Shown here in pieces: positions 33,561-42,208 of a DNA stretch of 58,883 nucleotides. The stretch is from Alcaligenaceae bacterium. GTDB taxonomy: Bacteria > Pseudomonadota > Gammaproteobacteria > Burkholderiales > Burkholderiaceae_B. Each line of letters starts with the position of its first letter. The stretch's first letter is position 1. The translations under genes and the position numbers were made by a program. The stretch is from positions 1-58,883 of the forward strand of contig CANCRX010000012.1 in assembly GCA_947380655.1 (NCBI GenBank), in the 5' to 3' direction. The notes beneath the pieces are model-generated. The model saw only the letters and a list, made by a program, of their open reading frames with translations, did not search any database and had not been told where the DNA came from.

Positions 33561-34082
33561 TTAAAACGACATGGGTACGCCTAAGCGGATCAGTATGGCC
33601 ATGACCAACAGTGTGTAGCCGGCAGCCAAGATATCATCGGTCATCACGCCCACTCCGCCTTTTAATCTTGCATCGACTTGCCGGATCGGGGGCGGTTTTA
33701 CCACATCAAAAAAACGGAATAAAACAAAACCGAGGACTTGTGCGGGCAGCGTGTCAGGTATGAGCCATAAAACCAGCCAGAACGCCACAAACTCATCCCA
33801 AACGATTCCAACATGGTCCGGCGAATTGAGGGCTTTTCCCACCACATCTGCCGCCCAGCATCCATACAGGAACGCTGCTAGCAGGAAAATACCAAGCGCC
33901 AGATCGCTTGCGCCGGGAGAGGCAACGATCCACAAGAGCCACGCGGCTAAGGTACCCCAGGTACCAGACCCAGGACGAAACAATCCAGAACCCAGACCAA
34001 ACATCATGATGCGACCTGGATCGGAAAAGACCCATTGCATGGTGGGCCATTTAGTACGGTGACGGGTTCTGACGTCAGACAT
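33561..34082 (-). CDS. pgpA: Phosphatidylglycerophosphatase A
   Basis: Membrane phosphatase that forms phosphatidylglycerol from its phosphate, giving the lipid used by Lgt. The 173-aa protein has about four hydrophobic segments and PgpA motifs: FGLGSGLFRPGSGTWGTLAA near residue 27, VWDEFVAFW near 94 and FRFFDVVKPPPIRQVDARLK near 122 followed by GVGVMTDDILA. The start has AGGATG upstream and lies two bases from the end of thiL, a common betaproteobacterial order. Confidence 0.95.
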   Translation of the reverse strand: MSDVRTRHRTKWPTMQWVFSDPGRIMMFGLGSGLFRPGSGTWGTLAAWLLWIVASPGASDLALGIFLLAAFLYGCWAADVVGKALNSPDHVGIVWDEFVAFWLVLWLIPDTLPAQVLGFVLFRFFDVVKPPPIRQVDARLKGGVGVMTDDILAAGYTLLVMAILIRLGVPMSF

Positions 34083-34084
34083 AT

Positions 34085-35056
34085 TTACATCCTGAAATGA
34101 TCAAAGCCTGCAGGCAGATCTGGGACGATGCAACCCGCGGCATCAACCACCTGCAAGTCATTGAGAAGCGTGGCAGTACCTATGCACGTTAATGGAATAC
34201 TTAATTCACGACCAATTTCATCTATCACAGCATGCGCGGATACCGGTGCGGTAAAACATAATTCGTACAGATCCCCTCCTGCCAGCGCAGCGCGTCGCAA
34301 CAGGTGGGCAGGCAAGCCGAGCAGATCGCGATGAATCGGTAGGGTAGATTCCAGAATTTGCGCCCCGCAGCCACTTGCTTTGAGGATATGACCAAGATCC
34401 TGTAACAGACCATCAGAGACATCAATCGCAGCATGGGCATGGCGGGCGAGCGCTTGACCTAGTGCTACCCGAGGAACAGGCAATTCAAGCGCGTGACGGA
34501 TTTTTTTTAGTAATTCAGGCTGAGTTGGGATCTCGCCCGCCAACATCCGGCAGGCGATATCTGCAGCGCCCAGATACCCGGACACCCAGATTTCGTCGCC
34601 AGGCTGAGCGGCCCGGCGATGCATGGCATGTAACGGGTCCACCACGCCAAACACCGTCACACTCAACGTAATTCCGTTCAAACTTCGCGTCGTATCACCG
34701 CCGATTAAGTGGCAGTGATGCTCGGCAGCCAGAGCATAAAAGCCCTCTGCAAATTTTTCAATCCAGCCAGGATCCATGCTCGGCAATCCAAGCCCTAGCA
34801 AACAACCTATAGGTGAAGCCCCCATCGCAGCAAGATCAGACAAATTGACTGCTAACGCCTTATGACCGAGTGTGCGCGCATCCACATCCGAAAAAAAATG
34901 TCGGCCTTCAAGCAGTAAGTCTGTGCTGGTGGCAACTTGTTTGCCTGCCGGCACGCTAAACAGCGCACAATCGTCCCCACCTCCCAGCATGTCTTTTGGA
35001 ACTGGGCGGTTGAAATAGCGAGCGATCAGGTCGAATTCAGTGGCTTGAGTGTTCAT
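34085..35056 (-). CDS. thiL: Thiamine-monophosphate kinase
   Basis: Phosphorylates thiamine monophosphate to the cofactor thiamine diphosphate (needed by the decarboxylase at 51.2-52.8 kb). The 323-aa protein has the AIR-synthase-like fold: N-terminal FDLIARYFNRP, GGGDDCALF with metal-binding aspartates near residue 25, VNLSDLAAMGASPIG near 70, HLIGGDTTRS near 117, and AAIDVSDGLLQDLGHI near 211. It sits in the riboflavin-nusB operon, as in many Proteobacteria. Confidence 0.96.
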   Translation of the reverse strand: MNTQATEFDLIARYFNRPVPKDMLGGGDDCALFSVPAGKQVATSTDLLLEGRHFFSDVDARTLGHKALAVNLSDLAAMGASPIGCLLGLGLPSMDPGWIEKFAEGFYALAAEHHCHLIGGDTTRSLNGITLSVTVFGVVDPLHAMHRRAAQPGDEIWVSGYLGAADIACRMLAGEIPTQPELLKKIRHALELPVPRVALGQALARHAHAAIDVSDGLLQDLGHILKASGCGAQILESTLPIHRDLLGLPAHLLRRAALAGGDLYELCFTAPVSAHAVIDEIGRELSIPLTCIGTATLLNDLQVVDAAGCIVPDLPAGFDHFRM

Positions 35057-35074
35057 TCAAGCACACCTGAATCA

Positions 35075-35566
35075 TTAACGACGCGCGGGCGTGCGGGTCT
35101 CTGGTGCACGAACCTCAGCGGCGAGCTTATCCAACACACCGTTGACGAATTTAAAGCCATCGGTACCGCCAAAAGACTTGGCAAGCTCCACAGCCTCATT
35201 AATCGCCACCCGATAGGGGACTTCGACATGATGGATGAGCTCGTAACTACCAATCAGCAAGATACCGTGCTCGATTGGAGATAATTCCTCGAGAGGCCGA
35301 TCAATGTAGGGTGTGAACTTTTCACGAAGCGCAGGCGCGTCTTGCATCGCACCATGCAGCAAGGTTTTAAACCAGACGGCATCGGCTTGATCGAACTCGT
35401 CTTCATCGCGCATGTGCGCTTCGATTTCACCGGCATCCTGCAAGCTCACGCCATCTCGTACCAGCCAGGCATAAATGCCTTGCAGAGCCAGCTCGCGCGA
35501 ACGGCGACGAGCGCTGCGTGGCGGCTGGGCTGCATTTGAGTCGGCATCATCCATGGGCTTATTCAA
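35075..35566 (-). CDS. nusB: Transcription antitermination factor NusB
   Basis: All-helical protein that with NusE (S10) binds boxA RNA in rRNA leaders; a boxA is visible in this window at 521-532. The 163-aa protein has an N-terminal polar tail, then RRRSRELALQGIYAWLV, the typical start of the fold, and a C-terminal IGSYELIHHVEVPYRVAINE, VELAKSFGGTDGFKFVNGVL that is the NusB signature. It is two bases downstream of ribH. The C-terminus ends in an Arg/Thr-rich tail. Confidence 0.95.
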   Translation of the reverse strand: MNKPMDDADSNAAQPPRSARRRSRELALQGIYAWLVRDGVSLQDAGEIEAHMRDEDEFDQADAVWFKTLLHGAMQDAPALREKFTPYIDRPLEELSPIEHGILLIGSYELIHHVEVPYRVAINEAVELAKSFGGTDGFKFVNGVLDKLAAEVRAPETRTPARR

Positions 35567-35568
35567 AA

Positions 35569-36057
35569 TTACTCTTCCTCTTGTTCGTCGTCTTCTTCGG
35601 GCTCAAGTGCAGCCACCAGATTTGCCATCTCAACTGCGCAGCGCGCGCAATCTGCACCTTTTTCGGCTGCACGTTCCTCGGCTTGTTCGTCAGTCTCAGT
35701 CGTCAACACACCGTTTGCGACAGGAATACCGGTCTCGAGCGCTACGCGCGCAATGGCCGATGCACTTTCGTTACTGACTATTTCAAAGTGATAGGTTTCG
35801 CCACGAATCACTGCACCCAGCGCGATCAATGCATCAAACTCATAGCTCTCAGCCATGCGGGCAAGCGTGACGCCCAGCTCTAAGGCGCCTGGTACGGTGA
35901 TGACCATAATATTGCGCTCATCCACGCCAAGGGCTTCTAGTTCCTGCAGGCAAGTATCGAGCTCAATCAGGCCGATTTCTTCGTTAAAACGTGCGCGCAC
36001 AATGCCAATATGCAGGCCATCGCCATTCATGTCTGGTTCGAGGGTAAAGGGGCTCAT
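35569..36057 (-). CDS. ribH: 6,7-Dimethyl-8-ribityllumazine synthase
   Basis: Penultimate step of riboflavin synthesis: joins the RibB product with the ribityl pyrimidine. The 162-aa protein forms large multimers. Recognisable stretches are IGIVRARFNEEI near residue 17, VPGALELGVTLARM near 55, and IALGAVIRGETYHFEIVSNE near 79 with the catalytic His. A strongly acidic tail (EPEEDDEQEEE) ends the protein. It follows ribBA in the operon and precedes nusB. Confidence 0.96.
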   Translation of the reverse strand: MSPFTLEPDMNGDGLHIGIVRARFNEEIGLIELDTCLQELEALGVDERNIMVITVPGALELGVTLARMAESYEFDALIALGAVIRGETYHFEIVSNESASAIARVALETGIPVANGVLTTETDEQAEERAAEKGADCARCAVEMANLVAALEPEEDDEQEEE

Positions 36058-36067
36058 ATTGTGCTTC

Positions 36068-37237
36068 CTATGAATTGCGGGTGGGAGGTTCGTTATCGTA
36101 ACCGGTAACGTCTAGACCAAATCCAGGCATGATGCTTGGCATCTTGCGTGGACGGGCCAATAAGCGCATTTGACCTACGTTGAGATCGCGCAGAATCTGG
36201 GCGCCCATACCGTAAGTCCGTAAATCCATGCGACCGGGCTCGCGGCGGGCTGGGCTCTGCGGTACGCCAGACCAGCTACTGATCTGTTCAAACAAATGGG
36301 CAGAGTCTGTGTCGCAATTTAAAAACACCATCACACCCGCTGAGGCAGCTTTAATCGCAGTGAGTGCTTGTCCAACACCCCAAGTGTGGCCAGGGCTATT
36401 GCTATCGAGCACGTCGAGTACAGAGGTGGGCTCGTGCACGCGCACCAGCGTTTCATTGGAGGGATCGACAACGCCTGAAACCAAGGCTAAATGCGGGCGA
36501 CCCGCTACCGTGTCACGGTAAGCCACCGCCTCAAAAACACCCCAAGGGGTTTCAATCGAGCGCGATCCAACACGCTCCACCACGGACTCGTGCTCGTTAC
36601 GATACTGAATCAGATCAGCAATGGTGCCAATTTTAAGCTGATGGGTTTTGCTGTATTCAATCAAATCAGGCAATCGTGCCATCGTGCCATCAGGCTTGAG
36701 AATCTCACAAATCACCGCTGCAGGAGTCAGCCCGGCCATAGCAGTCAAGTCGCAACCTGCCTCCGTATGTCCTGCGCGCACCAGCACGCCCCCCGGTACG
36801 GCGCGCAGGGGAAAAATATGGCCTGGCTGCACCAGATCCTGAGGTTTAACGTCGCGCGCGACAGCCACTCGAACTGTCCGGGCACGGTCTGCCACCGAAA
36901 TACCGGTCTCTACGCCCTCGGCCGCCTCGATCGAAACGGTGAAATTAGTGCCATAGGGCGTTCCATTACGATTGGACATTAAAGGCAGCTCAAGCCGCTG
37001 GCAATGCTCTGCAGTCAAGGTTAAACAGACTAGACCACGTGCGTGAGTCACCATGAAATTGATCGCCTCAGGCGTCACAAACTCAGCCGCCATCACGAGA
37101 TCACCTTCGTTTTCGCGGTCTTCTTCGTCGACCAAAATAACCATGCGACCAGCACGCAGCTCATCGACGATTTCAGCTACGGGGGAGATTGAAGACTCTG
37201 GCACTGATTTTGCTGCAGTAGTATTTAGATCAGACAT
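36068..37237 (-). CDS. ribBA: RibB-type 3,4-dihydroxy-2-butanone-4-phosphate synthase with degenerate RibA-like C-terminal domain
   Basis: The N-terminal half (about residues 20-220 of 389) is a complete DHBP synthase, with EEDRENEGDLVMAAE, MVTHARGLVCL, RNGTPYGTNFTVSIEA and GHTEAGCDLTAMAG; it makes the four-carbon unit of riboflavin from ribulose 5-phosphate. The C-terminal half keeps the GTP cyclohydrolase II fold pattern (TPWGVFEAVAYRD; ILRDLNVGQMRLLARPRK) but lacks the three zinc-binding cysteines: the usual ECLTGDVFGSLRCDC is replaced by EPTSVLDVLDSNSPG. Such RibBX-type proteins are known in Proteobacteria, so a separate ribA is expected elsewhere. Start ATG 37237 is chosen over 37297. 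No FMN riboswitch is seen. Confidence 0.92.
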   Translation of the reverse strand: MSDLNTTAAKSVPESSISPVAEIVDELRAGRMVILVDEEDRENEGDLVMAAEFVTPEAINFMVTHARGLVCLTLTAEHCQRLELPLMSNRNGTPYGTNFTVSIEAAEGVETGISVADRARTVRVAVARDVKPQDLVQPGHIFPLRAVPGGVLVRAGHTEAGCDLTAMAGLTPAAVICEILKPDGTMARLPDLIEYSKTHQLKIGTIADLIQYRNEHESVVERVGSRSIETPWGVFEAVAYRDTVAGRPHLALVSGVVDPSNETLVRVHEPTSVLDVLDSNSPGHTWGVGQALTAIKAASAGVMVFLNCDTDSAHLFEQISSWSGVPQSPARREPGRMDLRTYGMGAQILRDLNVGQMRLLARPRKMPSIMPGFGLDVTGYDNEPPTRNS

Positions 37238-37329
37238 GGCAGGGGTAAGGTCAGGCAGGTGTAAAAGCCTATTATAGAATCCTTGCAGCCCACTCACCCG
37301 AAAGTCCTATTTCTGAGTCATTCGACACT

Positions 37330-38154
37330 ATGCAACCCCTTCATTCGCTTACACCGGCTCGCTGCACCAAGATTCGCTTTATCTTGACTGATATTGACGA
37401 TACCGTGACCACGGAAGGACGTCTGACCGGCGAGGCCTATCAGGCCCTTGAAAGCTTGAGCGAGGCGGGCTTGACGGTTATCCCGATAACCGGTCGCCCG
37501 GCCGGCTGGTGCGACCATATCGCCAGAATGTGGCCTGTTTTCGGCATCGTCGGCGAAAATGGGGCTTTTTACCTGCGTTATGACCGTCAGGCTCGACGCA
37601 TGCACAGTCATTATTGGGCAACGCCTGAGCACCGCGCAGAAAATCGCCAAAAGCTCAATACGTTATCTGCAGCAATTCTGAAAGCTGTGCCGGGCAGCGC
37701 ACTCGCAAGCGATCAAAACTACCGCGAGGCAGACCTCGCCATTGACTTCTGTGAGGATGTTTCGCCGCTGAGGGAAAGTGAGGTGCAAAAAATTGTGCAC
37801 TTGTTCCAGCAAGCGGGTGCCGAAGCTAAAGTCAGCTCCATTCACGTCAATGGCTGGTTTGGACAGTATGACAAACTATCCATGACGCGGACTTTGTTTG
37901 CCCGTGAATTTGACATGAAACTTGAGGCTCATCTCGACGAAATATTGTTCATCGGGGACTCACCCAATGATGAGCCAATGTTTAAATTTTTTAATATTTC
38001 CGTGGGTGTTGCGAATATTCAAACTCAACTTCACCGCCTTACCGACCATCCTAAATTTGTGACCGAAGGACACGGGGGTTCAGGTTTTGTTGAGATGGCT
38101 AAATGGGTGCTCGCGGCACGCGGTGATTGTGCGCCAGCGCACATAGCGCGTTGA
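37330..38154 (+). CDS. HAD-superfamily (IIB-type) hydrolase
   Basis: A 274-aa soluble phosphatase-like protein. The nucleophile motif is DIDDTVTTEG near residue 21, motif II is ITGRPAGWCDH near 57, and the last metal motif is LFIGDSPNDEPMFKFF near 206. The cap between about residues 90 and 180 fits the Cof/sucrose-phosphatase type II caps that act on sugar phosphates or small metabolites. The substrate is not known. It is divergent from ribBA and precedes the CYTH-CHAD gene. Confidence 0.85.
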   Translation: MQPLHSLTPARCTKIRFILTDIDDTVTTEGRLTGEAYQALESLSEAGLTVIPITGRPAGWCDHIARMWPVFGIVGENGAFYLRYDRQARRMHSHYWATPEHRAENRQKLNTLSAAILKAVPGSALASDQNYREADLAIDFCEDVSPLRESEVQKIVHLFQQAGAEAKVSSIHVNGWFGQYDKLSMTRTLFAREFDMKLEAHLDEILFIGDSPNDEPMFKFFNISVGVANIQTQLHRLTDHPKFVTEGHGGSGFVEMAKWVLAARGDCAPAHIAR

Positions 38155-38193
38155 AAGACAGCAAAAATAATCATTTCTCTTGATTAATTACGA

Positions 38194-38228
38194 CTTGTCA
38201 TCAAAATTAAATATGACATGTCATCAAA
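38194..38228 (+). promoter_or_regulatory. Direct repeats and palindrome upstream of the CYTH-CHAD gene
   Basis: TGTCATCAAA occurs at 38196-38205 and again at 38219-38228, 23 bases apart. The second copy overlaps the perfect 12-bp palindrome ATGACATGTCAT (38213-38224). The TGTCAT elements resemble half-sites of a PhoB box, and the downstream gene belongs to the polyphosphate-linked CYTH-CHAD group; regulation by phosphate is inference. Confidence 0.45.
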
Positions 38229-38280
38229 CTCGGGCTTGCACCCGCTAAACTGGATTTCCGTTTAGTTCAAAAAGATCGCC

Positions 38281-39927
38281 ATGTCAGAACAAGAGTTGAA
38301 ACTGCATATACCGCATGCAGCTCGAGCTGGTGTAGAGCGAGAGCTTAAACGTGGCGCCGTCACGCGCATTAGATTGCGCGCACTCTATTTCGATACGCCC
38401 TCAAGAGAACTGGTTCAGGCGCGTGTAGCGCTCAGATTGCGACAAGAAGGTCGCCAATGGGTACAGACACTCAAAATGCCAGGCGAGCACGTGTTGTCTC
38501 GCATTGAGCTCAATCACAACCGTCCGGGTCCCGTACTGGATTTAAGCGTTTATGTCGGCACAGTTGCAGAGGCAGCCATTAGCGGCATTACCGAAGCGCT
38601 GGCCGTTTGCTACGAAACCGATGTTGTCCGACATCTGCGCAAGGTGCGGACGCGTCAGGGGAGCGTAGAGATCGCCTTGGACACAGGTTGTTTGCGTGCT
38701 GGAAAAATTGAGTTACCCATTTCTGAAATTGAGTTTGAATTATTGAGTGGAAAGCTTGACGCAGTTTTTGAACTGGGTCGCAAATGGCAACGCGCACACG
38801 GTCTGATTCTCGACGCACGCAGCAAATCGGAACGCGGGGATCAACTCGCTTTACTTGCACAAAAGTTACTGGCGATTGATAGCCAGCCTGAAAATGTGCA
38901 AATCGCTGCACGCACCGCAGCCATCGCGCAGTTCTGGCAACCAAGAGGCGCTGTCCCTGTCAAACTCTCGACAGACATGAACGCGCAACAAGCGCTTGCC
39001 GCCATTACACTGGAGTGCATTGACCAGATCACGCGCAACGCAGCTATCCTCGCTGAGATTGATACCGCGGGTATCTGCAAAGCGGGACATGCTGAGCATA
39101 CGCATCAGTTACGTGTAGGCATCAGGCGCCTGCGCTCAGCCTGGTCCTTTTTTAATGGCATCACACCGCTTCCCTCGCTTGAGTTACGCGAGTCGATTAA
39201 ACAGTTCTTTTCTTTGCTCGGTGGCACGCGCGATGACGATGTCCTGAATGAAACGATTCTGCCGGTTTTACGTGCGGCAGGTCAACCACCCCTGGTCATT
39301 GCGCCAGAGGACAATCCCACTGCATCACAAGACCTGATTCCCGCAAGCGTTGATTTTCAGGCTTGGCTCGTCGCGATGCTCGAGGAGGTGCTGCTCCCCG
39401 CAACACATAAAGAAAATAATTCAATACATCAGTCTGAAGCTGCCGTGCATACCTCCAGCGGTCATGCCGATGAAGGATCATCCGGACCGATTGACGCGCG
39501 CATTATTCCAATGCAACCTGACCAACAACCGCGCGTACTGACGCTTAAACAAGCGCTGGTTCTCAAACTGCGCAAGTGGCATAAACAGGTTTTACGTGAC
39601 GGGTTGAAATTTGATCAACTCGATATAGAGCCAAGACATGAATTGCGCAAGCGCGCGAAAAAATTACGCTATGCATTGCAATTCAGTGAGTCTCTTTTGC
39701 CTGCATCGAGATTGAAAAATTATCGCAAACAACTCTCTGCCGTGCAGGATATCTTAGGTGAAATGAATGATTTGGCTGTGGCACGTGAACGCTTTGTAGG
39801 GTTACGCGATACGCAACCCAGTGCGTGGTTTGCATGCGGCTGGATTACGTCGCGTCTGGATGCTTTAGTGCTTGACGCAACCGATGCCTTCAAGCAATTG
39901 GAAAAAACTGAAACCTTTTGGCGCTAG
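38281..39927 (+). CDS. CYTH and CHAD domain protein (inorganic triphosphatase-like)
   Basis: The 548-aa protein has an N-terminal CYTH domain (about 1-200) with the ExExK motif EQELK at residues 3-7 and alternating charged strands (LYFDTPSRELVQARVALRLRQE part, VQTLKMPGEHVLSRIE), the fold of triphosphate tunnel enzymes. The C-terminal CHAD domain (about 235-545) has repeated conserved His-Arg helices: HTHQLRVGIRRLRSAWSFF and RHELRKRAKKLRYALQF. E. coli YgiF, of the same layout, hydrolyses inorganic triphosphate; CHAD domains bind polyphosphate. About 80 residues in the CHAD middle (370-430) look like an unstructured insert. Likely cytoplasmic. Confidence 0.88.
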   Translation: MSEQELKLHIPHAARAGVERELKRGAVTRIRLRALYFDTPSRELVQARVALRLRQEGRQWVQTLKMPGEHVLSRIELNHNRPGPVLDLSVYVGTVAEAAISGITEALAVCYETDVVRHLRKVRTRQGSVEIALDTGCLRAGKIELPISEIEFELLSGKLDAVFELGRKWQRAHGLILDARSKSERGDQLALLAQKLLAIDSQPENVQIAARTAAIAQFWQPRGAVPVKLSTDMNAQQALAAITLECIDQITRNAAILAEIDTAGICKAGHAEHTHQLRVGIRRLRSAWSFFNGITPLPSLELRESIKQFFSLLGGTRDDDVLNETILPVLRAAGQPPLVIAPEDNPTASQDLIPASVDFQAWLVAMLEEVLLPATHKENNSIHQSEAAVHTSSGHADEGSSGPIDARIIPMQPDQQPRVLTLKQALVLKLRKWHKQVLRDGLKFDQLDIEPRHELRKRAKKLRYALQFSESLLPASRLKNYRKQLSAVQDILGEMNDLAVARERFVGLRDTQPSAWFACGWITSRLDALVLDATDAFKQLEKTETFWR

Positions 39928-39943
39928 AGCAACGCCCTAGTTT

Positions 39944-41101
39944 TTAGCCAACCAACGCTTGGGCAAACTCAGCGGCAACAAAAGGCTGAAGGTCCTCCAT
40001 GCTCTCACCGACGCCGATCCAGTAGACGGGGACGGGGCGCACGCCCTGACTTCCCGCAGCCACCGCTGCAAGCGTGCCACCCTTGGCGGTGCCATCAAGC
40101 TTAGTGACAATCAGTCCGGTCAACCCAATCGCCGCATCAAAGGTACGGATCTGTGAAAGCACGTTTTGCCCGGTATTGCCATCAACAACCAATAACACCT
40201 CATGCGGCGCGGTGGGATCGGCTTTGCCAATCACACGACGGATTTTTTTCAACTCGTCCATCAAATGTAATTGGGTTGGCAGTCTGCCTGCGGTATCAAC
40301 CATGACAACATCCATGCCGCGAGCACGACCGGCATGTACCGCGTCAAAAGCCACCGCAGCGGGATCAGCGCCATCTTGTGTAATAACATCGACATTGTTA
40401 CGCGTACCCCACTCAACAAGTTGCTGCCGGGCTGCCGCACGAAAGGTATCTCCCGCGGCAAGCAGCACTTTGGCACCACGTTGCTGAAAAGCATGCGCGA
40501 GTTTTCCAATAGAAGTCGTTTTACCGGCACCGTTTACGCCAGCAATCATGACGACCATCGTCTTGACCTGCCCAATTTCAAAAGGTTTTTCAAGCACCTT
40601 TAAATGTTCAGTGAGAATTTCTCTGAGCGCTTGTTTAACGCCTTGAGCCTCACTGATGCGGTCTTTTTTGACGCGTGCCCGCAAGGTTTTGAGAAGTTGT
40701 GCGGTCGCCTCGACACCCGTATCGGCCATGATGAGCGCAGTCTCGAGCTCCTCGAACAAGGACTCATCAACCTTGACTCCCACAAACAGCGTACTGATGC
40801 TTTGCCCAGTCTTGGACAAACCGCCTCGCAGCCTGGCTAGCCATGAAGTTTTTACTGGCGACTGATTGCTGGTTTCTGATGATTCAACTGTTGGGTCTGT
40901 GCTAGCCTGTGACTCCTGAATCGTCTGCGTTGATGCGTGTTCTGTCACTTCAGGCGTTTGGGCAGGCGACAGGGATTCCTGTACAGTCGAATGAATGACC
41001 TCAGGCCCTGAGGAGTGAGACAGCAACGGATCAGCCTCTTTGGGCTGATCGAGAGGCGCATCGATGGGCGCTGGGGATTTTTTCTTAAAAAAGCTAAACA
41101 T
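39944..41101 (-). CDS. ftsY: Signal recognition particle receptor FtsY
   Basis: SRP GTPase that receives ribosome-SRP complexes at the inner membrane. About 385 aa: a short basic amphipathic start (MFSFFKKK), an acidic/Thr-rich A domain (about 10-85), and the NG domain. G motifs are clear: GVNGAGKTTSIGKLA, AGDTFRAAARQQL, DTAGRLPTQ, TKLDGTAKGG. The ATG at 41101 gives the family start MFSFFKKK; an ATG at 41122 is in frame. Its start codon overlaps that of the divergent rsmD. Confidence 0.95.
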   Translation of the reverse strand: MFSFFKKKSPAPIDAPLDQPKEADPLLSHSSGPEVIHSTVQESLSPAQTPEVTEHASTQTIQESQASTDPTVESSETSNQSPVKTSWLARLRGGLSKTGQSISTLFVGVKVDESLFEELETALIMADTGVEATAQLLKTLRARVKKDRISEAQGVKQALREILTEHLKVLEKPFEIGQVKTMVVMIAGVNGAGKTTSIGKLAHAFQQRGAKVLLAAGDTFRAAARQQLVEWGTRNNVDVITQDGADPAAVAFDAVHAGRARGMDVVMVDTAGRLPTQLHLMDELKKIRRVIGKADPTAPHEVLLVVDGNTGQNVLSQIRTFDAAIGLTGLIVTKLDGTAKGGTLAAVAAGSQGVRPVPVYWIGVGESMEDLQPFVAAEFAQALVG

Positions 41102-41666
41102 GGTGAAGAAGTATATTCGCATCGTTGCCGGTCAGTATCGCCGCACGCCAATTGAGGTCATTGAGGCTCAGGGGTTACGCCCAACACCCGACCGCGTGCG
41201 CGAAACCCTGTTTAACTGGCTAAATTATTTTTGGTCCGGTCGTTTTCAAGATAAACAGGTGCTGGATCTGTTCGCCGGTAGCGGCGCGCTGGGCTTTGAA
41301 GCTGCCTCCCGAGGTGTCGCACACGTCCAGATGGTGGAGAACAACCCAAAGGCCGTCACGGCCCTGAGAGCCTTACGCGACAAGCTGCATGCAGATATGG
41401 TGAGGATTCATGTTGGAGACGCTTGCGTGGTGCTTGAGCGTCTGGAGGCCTCTCGCTTTGACCTGATTTTTCTTGATCCCCCTTTTGGTGCAGACTGGAT
41501 TTCAAAACTCTGGCCGGCATTGCCAAATTTGTTAGAACCCAACGGTCTTGTATATATTGAGGCCGAAAATGCAATTTCTTGCCCCGAGGGGTACACCTTA
41601 TTGCGCCAAGATCGCGCAGGGGCCGTACACTATCATCTCTTTCAAATTGCTGCATTGCAAAAATGA
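41100..41666 (+). CDS. rsmD: 16S rRNA (guanine(966)-N(2))-methyltransferase RsmD
   Basis: Methylates G966 of 16S rRNA in the 30S subunit, using S-adenosylmethionine. The core IRIVAGQYRRTPI, LRPTPDRVRETLFNWL, the SAM-binding VLDLFAGSGALGFEAASRG and the catalytic FLDPPFG are all present. About 188 aa. Start is uncertain: ATG at 41100 is used, sharing two bases with the ftsY start; an ATG at 41064 has GAGAGG seven bases upstream and would run 38 bases into ftsY; a GTG at 41103 also fits. Its stop overlaps coaD (ATGA). Confidence 0.92.
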   Translation: MVKKYIRIVAGQYRRTPIEVIEAQGLRPTPDRVRETLFNWLNYFWSGRFQDKQVLDLFAGSGALGFEAASRGVAHVQMVENNPKAVTALRALRDKLHADMVRIHVGDACVVLERLEASRFDLIFLDPPFGADWISKLWPALPNLLEPNGLVYIEAENAISCPEGYTLLRQDRAGAVHYHLFQIAALQK

Positions 41667-42172
41667 TCACTGCTATCTACCCTGGGACCTTCGATCCCCT
41701 GACGCGCGGCCACGAAGACTTAGTGCGCCGTGCTGCAAGTTTATTTGACCGCGTGGTTGTCGGTGTCGCGCACAGTCGCAACAAAAAACCATTTTTCTCA
41801 ATTGATGAGCGCGTAGAAATCGCCCGCGAAGTGCTAGGCCACTACCCGAACGTCAAAGTCGCGAGCTTTGCGGGTCTGCTGAAAGATTTCGTGCGCGAAC
41901 AAGAGGGCCGCGTCATCGTTCGCGGCTTACGCGCCGTATCGGATTTCGAATACGAATTCCAAATGGCCGGTATGAATCGCCATTTATTGCCCGAGGTCGA
42001 GACATTGTTCATGACCCCTTCTGATCAATATCAGTTTATTTCGGGCACTATTGTGCGTGAAATCGCTGAGCTCGGTGGTGATGTGAGCAAATTCGTCTTT
42101 CCTTCTGTCGAACGCTGGCTGCAAGCGAAAGCCAAAGAGCGACGCGAGCAAAGCTGGCCCGTGCCAAAATAA
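41663..42172 (+). CDS. coaD: Pantetheine-phosphate adenylyltransferase
   Basis: Fourth step of coenzyme A synthesis: transfers AMP from ATP to 4'-phosphopantetheine. The 169-aa protein is a nucleotidyltransferase with the TxGH-type site YPGTFDPLTRGH near residue 7, IVRGLRAVSDFEYEFQMAGMN near 85 and the C-terminal FISGTIVREIAELGGDVS. The ATG at 41663 gives the family start MITAIYPGTFDP and overlaps the rsmD stop by four bases, so they are coupled. Ferredoxin follows 36 bases later. Confidence 0.96.
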   Translation: MITAIYPGTFDPLTRGHEDLVRRAASLFDRVVVGVAHSRNKKPFFSIDERVEIAREVLGHYPNVKVASFAGLLKDFVREQEGRVIVRGLRAVSDFEYEFQMAGMNRHLLPEVETLFMTPSDQYQFISGTIVREIAELGGDVSKFVFPSVERWLQAKAKERREQSWPVPK

Positions 42173-42208
42173 ACGCTTTAAGCGCTCACTTCAGGCGACG
42201 ACTCCCCC

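Noticed and set aside
37238..37329. Possible FMN riboswitch upstream of ribBA
   Set aside because: The short gap has none of the conserved RFN-element segments such as AGGGCA-like and GACCC-like blocks.
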